Assembly (NCBI GenBank): GCA_017889705.1
Contig: JAGGAB010000006.1
Span: 1-64,000 of the forward strand
Reading direction: 5' to 3'
DNA length: 64,000 nt
Source: Bacillota bacterium
Lineage (GTDB): Bacteria > Bacillota > Negativicutes > Sporomusales > Sporomusaceae
Part shown: positions 7,535 through 14,630 of the stretch, piece after piece
How the letters are laid out: each line of letters begins with the position of its first letter
Position numbering within the stretch: the stretch's first letter is position 1
Program-made: the position numbers and the translations under genes
The notes under the pieces: model-generated
Seen by the model: the letters and a program-made list of their open reading frames with translations, nothing else
What the model was told of the DNA's origin: nothing
Databases searched by the model: none

Positions 7535-9278
7535 GAGCCACCCCTCCTGACTGGATAGCCATCAGCAGTTTGCTGTACATGCCCTTTTCCGCTAACAATT
7601 CAGCAGGTGTACCAACCTCAACAATTTTTCCGTCTTTTAATACAATGATTTTATCAGCCTGCCTGATGGTTGTCAGACGATGCGCAATGATTATGGCTGT
7701 CCGCCCGGCAAGCAGCCGAGCCAAGGCTTCATCCAGAACAGCCTGGTTTTTGACATCAAGCCCCCGCGCAACCTCATCCAAGATGATTAGCGGCGCATTT
7801 TGCAAAAAAGCCCTGGCAATGGCAATCCGCTGACGCTCACCGCCACTTAATTGATAACAGCTGCCCTCCCCAATTGGCGTGTCATAACCGTCTGGCAAAC
7901 GCATAATAAACTCATGCGCTCCGGCCGCTTTAGCGGCAGCCATGATTTCTGCCGGCAAAGCAGCTTGGCGCGCCAATTTGATATTGTCGGCCACCGTTCC
8001 CTGAAACAAATGCGGCCGTTGCGGCACAAAGGCCACCTGCGCCAGCCAATCACCGATGCGTAGTGTCTGCAAGGGTACACCGTTTACCAAAATATCGCCG
8101 GCAGACGGTGCCAAAAAATGCAACAGCAAAGAAGCCAGCGTACTTTTTCCCGCACCGCTGGGTCCCACCACCGCCAAGTGCTGACCAGTCTCCACGGCAA
8201 AAGATACTCCTTGCAAAGCCGGCCTCTCGCCTTGCTGGTAATCGGCATAGACATTCCGAAACTCGATAGCAATCTGCTCCTGCCGTCCAAGCAAAGCTGA
8301 TCCGCTATTTGCGTTCGGCCTTTGCAGTGCCAGCAAATCGCAAATACCGGCTGCTGCCGTTTTTCCCTCCATGCCGGCATGAAACTGACTGCCCAGCATT
8401 CGCAGCGGCTGATAAAACTCAGGTGCCAGCAATAGCACAAATAACGCCTGGTTAAAGGTAACCTCACCATATAACAGCCTTAACCCAACCGTTACTGCTA
8501 CCAGAGCAGTACTGATCGTAGCCAATAGTTCTAAGGCCAGCGCCGACAAAAATGCTACCTTAAGCACTTCCAGGGTTGCACTGCGAAACTTATTACTTAT
8601 CCGCCTGATAACTTCTGCCTGTTCGCGGCTCCGACCAAATATTTTCAGGGTTGTCAACCCTGATAACACATCTAAAAAATGCGCGCTTAATAAGGTAAGC
8701 GTCTCCCATTGCCGCTGGTTGCGTCTTTCAGCCATTTTGCCAATGAGCACCATGAACACCGGAATTAACGGTGCAGTCACAACCATAATAAATGCCGTGG
8801 TACTATCAAGCGGCCCTACAACCGTTAAAATAAATACCGGAATAATAGCGGCCTTGAGTAGCTGAGGCAAATATTTGGCAAAATAGCCCTCCAGTTTTTC
8901 TACGCCCTCGCCGATAATCGCAATGGTTTCACCGGCAGGCTGATAAGCCATTGCCACTGGCCCCAAATTCAATACATGCTCAATCAGCCGCTGCCGGAGA
9001 GAAGCTTTTACTTCTGCCGCCAGCGCGAAGGCCAATACGCCTTCGCCATACATAAAGATTGCTCTTGCCAGCACAATTCCCACCAGCAGCCATAAGGTCG
9101 GCCAAACATCATTAGGGTCCTGTTTGCCTAAAAATATCTTGTCAATGACCTGGGTAAGATAATAGGCCTGGGCAACAATCATCGCCCCGCCGCCAATCCC
9201 CGAGCAAGTAACAACCGCCAGTAAACCGCGCTGACGTTTAGCCTCTTTTGCTAACTCTTTATCAATCAGTAGTATCAC
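7527..9278 (-). CDS. cydD: Thiol reductant ABC exporter subunit CydD
   Basis: A 583-residue half-transporter partner of CydC. The membrane domain fills about residues 15-320. The ATPase follows with Walker A GPSGAGKST, signature QLSGGERQRIAIARAFL, Walker B LIILDEVARGLD and AHRLTTI. It is first in a two-gene operon. The start used is GTG at 9278 (MILLIDKELAKE), but its ribosome-binding site is poor because a dispersed repeat (9285-9415) begins only 7 bp upstream, so the start and the leader may have been altered by that element. Note the Walker B line has Glu-Val where many families have Glu-Pro. Confidence 0.9.
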   Translation of the reverse strand: MILLIDKELAKEAKRQRGLLAVVTCSGIGGGAMIVAQAYYLTQVIDKIFLGKQDPNDVWPTLWLLVGIVLARAIFMYGEGVLAFALAAEVKASLRQRLIEHVLNLGPVAMAYQPAGETIAIIGEGVEKLEGYFAKYLPQLLKAAIIPVFILTVVGPLDSTTAFIMVVTAPLIPVFMVLIGKMAERRNQRQWETLTLLSAHFLDVLSGLTTLKIFGRSREQAEVIRRISNKFRSATLEVLKVAFLSALALELLATISTALVAVTVGLRLLYGEVTFNQALFVLLLAPEFYQPLRMLGSQFHAGMEGKTAAAGICDLLALQRPNANSGSALLGRQEQIAIEFRNVYADYQQGERPALQGVSFAVETGQHLAVVGPSGAGKSTLASLLLHFLAPSAGDILVNGVPLQTLRIGDWLAQVAFVPQRPHLFQGTVADNIKLARQAALPAEIMAAAKAAGAHEFIMRLPDGYDTPIGEGSCYQLSGGERQRIAIARAFLQNAPLIILDEVARGLDVKNQAVLDEALARLLAGRTAIIIAHRLTTIRQADKIIVLKDGKIVEVGTPAELLAEKGMYSKLLMAIQSGGVAHA

Positions 9279-9284
9279 CTGCCC

Positions 9285-9415
9285 TTATCTGATGACCAAC
9301 CCGTTCTAATACTCCCGTCCTCTAAAGATGGAGTAAAGAACGGCTAAATCCCTGGATAATTTCGACTAGAATTCAGGCGTCAAAACGCCATCTGAATTGA
9401 GACTCCATTTATCTG
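9285..9415 (+). repeat. Dispersed structured intergenic repeat, copy A
   Basis: Plus-orientation copy. The outer stem is TTATCT (9285-9290) with GGATAA (9354-9359). The inner stem is CCGTTCT (9301-9307) with AGAACGG (9337-9343), capped by ACTCC/GGAGT. The terminal hairpin is AATTCAG (9370-9376) with CTGAATT (9392-9398), extended by GGCGT/ACGCC. It ends in CATTTATCTG, repeating the first bases. The rest of 9416-9611 is T-rich with no gene or clear terminator seen. Confidence 0.85.
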
Positions 9416-9611
9416 CCTGGCTAACCCTCATTACTCTCTTTATTAGGTACTACAGCAACTATCAAGATTCCTTCCCTTTTGTTTTTTCAGACTTCCCAGC
9501 CGTTTTTTTTCAACAAAAAACGAGACTCCCACCTGCATCCCCGTTGACCGTAAGTCTTTAGCTTTCCGGTCATGTCAGGCACCAGCGTGACAATCTCGTT
9601 GTTATTCTTGT

Positions 9612-9809
9612 TTAATGCAACTGTTTCATGGGACCTGTTTCTTCAAGCTGGTCAATATCAACATGAACAGTATTGCGTTCTTCCAGATAGGTTACATGAG
9701 CCGTATTCCGGCCTTTATCCACATCTTCAATCCAGACATAATTATTTCGGTACTTAACCCCAATAACATCCGGCGACTTCATAATTTGTTCGGCTCGCGA
9801 TGCATTCAT
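9612..9809 (-). CDS. sspH: H-type small acid-soluble spore protein
   Basis: A 65-residue protein matching the SspH family: an N-terminal MNASRAEQIMKSPDVIGVKY block, a central YVWIEDVD, and a C-terminal NTVHVDIDQLEE strand. SspH-type proteins are minor spore-core proteins made in the forespore. The start is the ATG at 9809, with AAAGGAG 8 bp upstream; an upstream in-frame GTG would bury that site. It is a single-gene unit flanked by a repeat on one side and a GNAT gene on the other. Together with the SASP at 55.9 kb it shows that the organism makes endospores. Confidence 0.88.
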   Translation of the reverse strand: MNASRAEQIMKSPDVIGVKYRNNYVWIEDVDKGRNTAHVTYLEERNTVHVDIDQLEETGPMKQLH

Positions 9810-9893
9810 GAAAACCACTCCTTTTTACAAGTAGTATTTCACCTGACACCGCTAGATTATTCCGAGCCTGGAAAAAGCCTCCGTTCTGTCAAC

Positions 9894-10505
9894 CTAAACG
9901 TCAGTGCCGCTATAGTTTAGCGGCGGACAATCTTCCCGGATTAATCCAAGCAATTCAAGATCAACATACTTACCTGCGAGAAAAGCCGCTTTACGCAGTG
10001 TACCTTCATAACGGTACCCGCATTTTTCGGCAACCCGGCGGCTGGCATCATTGCCTGCAACAACAGTCAGTTGCAGGCGGGGAATCGGCTTAGATTCAAA
10101 CAAAAAGGCTGAAAACAGCGCTAGTGCTTCAGACACATAGCCTTTCCCTCTGTCATCACGCCGGAAAATTTGATAACCGATCTCATACCCTGCCCGGTAA
10201 TCGGCATTGCGAAAATAGAGAATCTCACCAACAATCCGGCCATCTTCTTCATGATCGATAATCAACAGCCGGCCAAAGTGGTCATGCCAAAAGCCTCTGT
10301 CGGCAAACCCGCGGCGAAATCCCGGTTCAGCCGGAATATCGATCAGCCAAAACTCTCCTTTTTGCGACACATCAGTCATTAACCTATAAATTAACTCAAG
10401 ATCAGACTCACGTACTGTCCTGAGGCACACTTTCTTTCCTTGAAGTACACAACCACAATCCACGCAACCAACGCCCTCCGTTTTAGCTTCTGTATGCACT
10501 GACAT
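9894..10505 (-). CDS. GNAT acetyltransferase, RimJ/RimL type
   Basis: A 203-residue GNAT-fold acetyltransferase of the RimJ/RimL kind. The core runs from VCLRTVRESDLELIYRLM through the acetyl-CoA loop RRDDRGKGYVSEAL to the conserved NDASRRVAEKCGYRYEGTLR. These enzymes acetylate protein N-termini, amino sugars or antibiotics; the substrate here is unknown. Unusually, about 30 residues precede the fold and hold GCVDCGC, a cysteine cluster that could bind metal. No strong ribosome-binding site marks the ATG at 10505, so a shorter start near residue 28 is possible. Confidence 0.75.
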   Translation of the reverse strand: MSVHTEAKTEGVGCVDCGCVLQGKKVCLRTVRESDLELIYRLMTDVSQKGEFWLIDIPAEPGFRRGFADRGFWHDHFGRLLIIDHEEDGRIVGEILYFRNADYRAGYEIGYQIFRRDDRGKGYVSEALALFSAFLFESKPIPRLQLTVVAGNDASRRVAEKCGYRYEGTLRKAAFLAGKYVDLELLGLIREDCPPLNYSGTDV

Positions 10506-10577
10506 ACCTATAGTATTCCTTATTATCTAATATTATCATAAAAAAGTAAACCGTGGCGTCAGTATATTTATAGTAAT

Positions 10578-11168
10578 TTAAAAAATTTTGTCAAAACCTG
10601 TAACTATTACCTTGCCGGCGGCATCAACGATGATTTCAGCGGTTTGCCCCTGGTAACCAGCAATATCAGGATGCCGTTTCAGTTTGTCAGATAAAAACAG
10701 CAATTGCTGATTCGCCGATGTTCTCAGATAGTCCTGTGCCGGCAAAGTCTTCTCATACGGCCCGGCAACCAGCAAATCAGTAACTGCCAGCAGCCGCTGC
10801 CAGTCCGAATTATTGCCAGCCGCAAGTTCATCAAAAGTATATCCTGTAAAAAGTACAACGGTTAATCCGCTGTCAGCCAGCTTTTCGGCCAGTTCAGCCA
10901 GGGATTTTGCCTGCTCAAACGGCTCACCGCCTGAAAATGTCACGCCCTCAATACCCTCAATAGCCAAAATACGCCCAGCCAGTTCCCGGACTGCAATTAA
11001 CTCTTTGTCCGCAAAATGACGCATCTCTTGGTTAAAACAACCGGGGCAGTTACGGTTACACCCCTGCACCCAGACCACCGCCCGCCGTCCGGGACCATTA
11101 CTGTGTGAAACCGGCAAAAAAGCTGCCATATTAAGCAGGCTGTCTTTTGGGGGTTCTGCCTTGCTCAT
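10578..11168 (-). CDS. Radical SAM protein, NrdG/activating-enzyme type
   Basis: A 196-residue short radical SAM protein. CNRNCPGC (Cys37, Cys41, Cys44) binds the 4Fe-4S cluster, and FSGGEPF is the SAM-binding GGEP motif. Length and layout match NrdG-like activating enzymes that make glycyl radicals, but no glycyl-radical enzyme lies beside it. It is the last gene of the six-gene operon; its ATG overlaps the stop of the DUF2997 gene by 4 bp (ATGA), so the two are translationally coupled. It may act on, or be gated by, the AAA+ ATPase and small proteins of the operon. The target is unknown. Confidence 0.82.
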   Translation of the reverse strand: MSKAEPPKDSLLNMAAFLPVSHSNGPGRRAVVWVQGCNRNCPGCFNQEMRHFADKELIAVRELAGRILAIEGIEGVTFSGGEPFEQAKSLAELAEKLADSGLTVVLFTGYTFDELAAGNNSDWQRLLAVTDLLVAGPYEKTLPAQDYLRTSANQQLLFLSDKLKRHPDIAGYQGQTAEIIVDAAGKVIVTGFDKIF

Positions 11169-11365
11169 CGCCGGTTATCTCGCACCTTGGCAACATCGGC
11201 CGGCTGTTCATAAAATTCCGGTGACATTTCCCGCACCTTGACCTGCCCTAAGGCTTCTTCAATGGGTTTCGTGATATCCAGACATTTGCCACCTTTGGCG
11301 CCGGCCACTTTGATACTGACCTGTCCAGTGGCATCAATAGTGATCTCGAGTTCTTCCTTCTCCAT
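11165..11365 (-). CDS. DUF2997 family small protein
   Basis: A 66-residue acidic protein matching DUF2997: a beta-hairpin start (ELEITIDATGQVSIKV), then GAKGGKCLDITKPIEEALG with an invariant-looking cysteine, then REMSPEFYEQ. The family is known from cyanobacteria, where it is found near Ycf35-type (DUF1257) genes; that statement is from memory. Function unknown. The start ATG is preceded by a G-rich ribosome-binding site. It sits between the AAA+ ATPase (20 bp) and the radical SAM gene (4-bp overlap), so a close functional tie to the radical SAM protein is likely. Confidence 0.82.
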   Translation of the reverse strand: MEKEELEITIDATGQVSIKVAGAKGGKCLDITKPIEEALGQVKVREMSPEFYEQPADVAKVRDNRR

Positions 11366-11384
11366 AATACCGCCCCCCCTTATG

Positions 11385-12929
11385 TTAGTCTGCATTGATC
11401 TCAAGCATCACCTGGCCTGAACCTGTTTCACCGGCAACCTCGCCGGGGTAAGAAGCCGACTGGGCACGGCCTTCCTGGAGCCACTGCCTGAGATACTGAA
11501 TATTTTCCCGCTGTGAAACCGATAATGGCACTTGGCGTTTTAGTGATATTACAATATCTTCAGTGGTAATTTCCCGCATCTGGTCACTAAACGCCAAATA
11601 CATAGCATCAATAACAGCCTGTTCAATTTCGGCACCTACATAGCCATCCGATTCTTTAACAAGGCGCTTAAGATCAAAATCCCGCGGATTGCGGTTACGT
11701 CGTTTAAGATGGGTGATAAAAATTTCGTGCCGTTCCAACATATGAGGCAAATCCAGAAAGAAGATTTCGTCAAACCGGCCTTTGCGCATAAGCTCAGGTG
11801 GCAACGCAGCAATGTTGTTGGCGGTGGCGACAACAAAACACGGCGCTTTTTTATCCTGCATCCAGGTCAGCAATGTGGCAAACACACGCTGACTGGTGCC
11901 GCCGTCACCGCCGCCAAAAGCAAACGCTTTTTCAATCTCATCCACCCATAAAATACAAGGAGCAATAGTCTCGGCAATATGCAGTGCTCGCCGACAGCGG
12001 TCCTCAGATTCACCAACATAGGAACCAAACAAAGCGCCAACATCAAGTCGCAGCAAAGGTAGTTGCCACAAGCTGCTGATCATTTTTGCCGTCAAACTTT
12101 TGCCGGTGCCGGGAATCCCCACCATAGCAATACCTTTAGGTGCCGGCAAGCCATAGTCGCGGGCATCTTTGGTAAAGGCCTGCTCCCTAAGCCGCAGCCA
12201 GTCTTTAAGCACACCCAAACCTCCGACACTTTCCGAGGTCTCGGTAGTACTTAAAAATTCAAGAGCTTCACTCTGCCGCACAAGCTGTGCCTTTTCTTCG
12301 GTAATCATGGCAATACTGCGATCATCCAGACAGCCGCAGGTAACAATCGCTTTGGAAAATACCCGGCGTGCCTGCCCGGCAGTCATGCCCATAGCGGCCT
12401 GCACTACCTTTTCGCGACCAGTTTCAGTCAAATTCATTTTGACATTGGCGCCTTTTAAGAGGCCATCCAGCACGCCATCAAGTTCTTCGCCATTAGGACG
12501 CCGCAGCTGAATCACCACAGCTTCGTCCTGCAGCTCATCAGGAATCTGGCCTGTAGGCGTGGTAATAACAATCGAGGTTCTGGTCTGGGTCAAGCGCTGG
12601 ACAACACTGCGCAGCTTGCGCCTGACCGGCGCATTGGTCCAAAAGTCATGGAAGTCCTTACAGACAAAAATATCCCCTTGATTGTCCATACCGGTCTTTT
12701 CCATAAGGTCAAGCGCAACTAACGGATCCCGGCACTTAAGATCAATGGCCGACTTGCCTGTCAACACCACAAAGGCATCAGCCACATCCCAGGATAAACA
12801 GGTGCGGTTTTTTTGCTCGCACACTGCTTTGACGTGTTCAATGGCACGTTCCTCTTCCGGAGTTACAATGACAATTAGCGTAACCCTCGCTCTGATATAG
12901 GTATCAAACTGTTCGGCAAAGTTATCCAT
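11385..12929 (-). CDS. Ycf46-like AAA+ ATPase
   Basis: A 514-residue protein. The first 230 residues match the Ycf46 layout ([23 protein letters not shown], later an inactive-looking P-loop-like domain with [15 protein letters not shown]). The C-terminal classical AAA+ domain has Walker A GIPGTGKS (271-278), Walker [11 protein letters not shown] (Asp330, Glu331) and an arginine-finger region at [10 protein letters not shown]. Ycf46 is conserved in cyanobacteria and plastids with no firmly known biochemical role. The ATG at 12929 follows GGGGGGAGGGG. The gene lies between DUF1257 and DUF2997 genes, the same partners seen in cyanobacteria. It is probably the motor of the operon. Confidence 0.85.
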   Translation of the reverse strand: MDNFAEQFDTYIRARVTLIVIVTPEEERAIEHVKAVCEQKNRTCLSWDVADAFVVLTGKSAIDLKCRDPLVALDLMEKTGMDNQGDIFVCKDFHDFWTNAPVRRKLRSVVQRLTQTRTSIVITTPTGQIPDELQDEAVVIQLRRPNGEELDGVLDGLLKGANVKMNLTETGREKVVQAAMGMTAGQARRVFSKAIVTCGCLDDRSIAMITEEKAQLVRQSEALEFLSTTETSESVGGLGVLKDWLRLREQAFTKDARDYGLPAPKGIAMVGIPGTGKSLTAKMISSLWQLPLLRLDVGALFGSYVGESEDRCRRALHIAETIAPCILWVDEIEKAFAFGGGDGGTSQRVFATLLTWMQDKKAPCFVVATANNIAALPPELMRKGRFDEIFFLDLPHMLERHEIFITHLKRRNRNPRDFDLKRLVKESDGYVGAEIEQAVIDAMYLAFSDQMREITTEDIVISLKRQVPLSVSQRENIQYLRQWLQEGRAQSASYPGEVAGETGSGQVMLEINAD

Positions 12930-12945
12930 GTTTTTCCCCTCCCCC

Positions 12946-13326
12946 CTATACCCACCGGCGTACAACCAAGCGGATTTCACCGTTGTCAGCTCGCTGCTGC
13001 TCCACCACATTAAACCCCTGTTGGCCGATCTTGTTCATAACTGTTGTTAACGCATACTGCTGCTGTACTTTTTGTGTAAACTGGTGTTCATTGGTTCCCT
13101 GAACACCAAACCAGTCGGCAATATAACTGTATGTGCCGTCAGGGCCCAGGACAAAACCAATATCATAACCTTGCTGCATTCTCACCGCAATATCAACCGT
13201 TGTCTCCTGTCCCCGATATCCTTTTATCGTCATATTCTCTTCTACATCATAGCCCAACTCCTTCAGGCAGGCCAACAGCATTTCCTTGTTGGTAATCTGG
13301 GTTGTTACCTGAGTAAAATGCGACAT
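12946..13326 (-). CDS. DUF1257 (Ycf35-type) protein
   Basis: A 126-residue protein of the DUF1257/Ycf35 family. It opens MSHFTQV and has the typical LLACLKELGYDVEEN block, a beta-rich middle (DIAVRMQQGYDIGFVLGPDGTYSYIADWFGV) and a C-terminal Q-rich helix followed by GEIRLVVRRWV. The function of the family is not known. I chose the ATG at 13326 because GAAGGGGG lies just upstream; a longer frame to 13347 would overlap the Hsp70 gene. Gaps are 13 bp to the Hsp70 gene and 16 bp to the AAA+ gene, so all are co-transcribed. Confidence 0.83.
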   Translation of the reverse strand: MSHFTQVTTQITNKEMLLACLKELGYDVEENMTIKGYRGQETTVDIAVRMQQGYDIGFVLGPDGTYSYIADWFGVQGTNEHQFTQKVQQQYALTTVMNKIGQQGFNVVEQQRADNGEIRLVVRRWV

Positions 13327-13339
13327 GCTTTTTCCCCCT

Positions 13340-14614
13340 TCATACAAGCTTGGCTATCGCTATATTCTCCACAATAATCACATCACTTTTTATATCATAA
13401 GCCGTTATTAGCAAATGCCCCGCGCCATCCAGAACTGCATTAATCCTAATCACAGGCTGCTGCGCAAACGACGGTTGCTCTAGAGTAAGCAATAACGGAT
13501 TATCTGCATTAATACATTGTTCTTGATTGCGATACACTAAAATTGCAAACTCCTGTTGGCCGTCATAACTGGCTTTAATAATTAGTTCACCAACAGGATC
13601 GTCACTGGGATAAAACAGCCCCTGCGGCACAAGCTCCCGGTAATGATAACCGTCTTTTCCCCAATAGCGTACAGTGTAACTGTGCTGTATACAGCCGCAG
13701 CCGGCAATACCGCCACTTAGCATGGCCGCGCCGCAGGCAGCGGCAGCCATAGGCTCGCGTTCATAGCAGGCAATACCGGTAAAACCGTCCTGGATAACAG
13801 CCAACAGATCAGAAGGGATCACCCAACCGGTTATAATAATGCCAGCTAGGCTGTCTGCCGGATATCCTTTCACGGTTGCGGTGCGCAGCACTTGCCTGAT
13901 GGTGTCTGTTAACGCCGCAGCCGGTTCTTCCGCTCCCAGCCAGGCTGCATTATAACTTATTACCCGGACATGACGGCTGCTGCCGCCTTCCCCGGCCTCA
14001 GGCCTGACCTGGACCACCGCTGTTTCCACATACCCAGCACTTATATCAAAAATAATAAAAAGGTCTTCCGGCTTTAGCTGCATACCGGCGCCCCACGCAG
14101 CCGCCCAGGGTTGTTCAATCAAATCCAGACGACAAAATCCTGCCTTCGCGGCTGTTCCTTCCAGCCAATGCCGGTACCGCCGCCATGCTAGATCTGAAGA
14201 ACAGACTGCCAGTGGCATGGCAAATGCCAGCATGGCTTCGCTGCCCAGGCCCAGCACCTGGCTGGACTTAGTAATAAAAGCAGCCAGATACTCTTTCGCC
14301 AGGTCTTGATTGGTTAAGAGACCGCTCTTTGTCAGCTGTTTTATCAACTTGCCTGTTACGACACCATATTGCAAATCATGAAACGTTTTTTCTGCGCAAT
14401 CGCTTTCCACTGCTTCAAGCCCAATTAACCAGGCTTGGGTTTCTTGGTCATAGGCAACCAGTGACGGCGCAGCAAATACTCGCTTGCCTGCACCGCCTGT
14501 CACTGGCCGCGTCACCCCTGGCAAATACAATGTTTCAGCCTGATGAGATGACTCTCGCCAATAAGCAGCTACCGTATATGTATTGCCAAAATCAATTGCT
14601 AGCCGCCCGGCCAT
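13340..14614 (-). CDS. Hsp70/DnaK-like actin-fold ATPase, divergent
   Basis: A 424-residue protein with an actin-like ATPase fold. The phosphate-1 loop is AIDFGNTYTVAAYW, the phosphate-2 loop the degenerate IIFDISAGYVETAVV, and the adenosine motif IIITGWVIPSDLL. About 100 C-terminal residues form a short beta-rich tail instead of a full DnaK substrate domain. It is therefore an Hsp70 relative with a reduced or altered client domain. The start is set at the ATG 14614 (MAGRLAID) 8 bp after GAGG; an ATG two codons earlier (14620) is equally readable. It lies second in the operon, after the WD40 gene. Confidence 0.78.
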   Translation of the reverse strand: MAGRLAIDFGNTYTVAAYWRESSHQAETLYLPGVTRPVTGGAGKRVFAAPSLVAYDQETQAWLIGLEAVESDCAEKTFHDLQYGVVTGKLIKQLTKSGLLTNQDLAKEYLAAFITKSSQVLGLGSEAMLAFAMPLAVCSSDLAWRRYRHWLEGTAAKAGFCRLDLIEQPWAAAWGAGMQLKPEDLFIIFDISAGYVETAVVQVRPEAGEGGSSRHVRVISYNAAWLGAEEPAAALTDTIRQVLRTATVKGYPADSLAGIIITGWVIPSDLLAVIQDGFTGIACYEREPMAAAACGAAMLSGGIAGCGCIQHSYTVRYWGKDGYHYRELVPQGLFYPSDDPVGELIIKASYDGQQEFAILVYRNQEQCINADNPLLLTLEQPSFAQQPVIRINAVLDGAGHLLITAYDIKSDVIIVENIAIAKLV

Positions 14615-14630
14615 CACCATCACCTCACAG

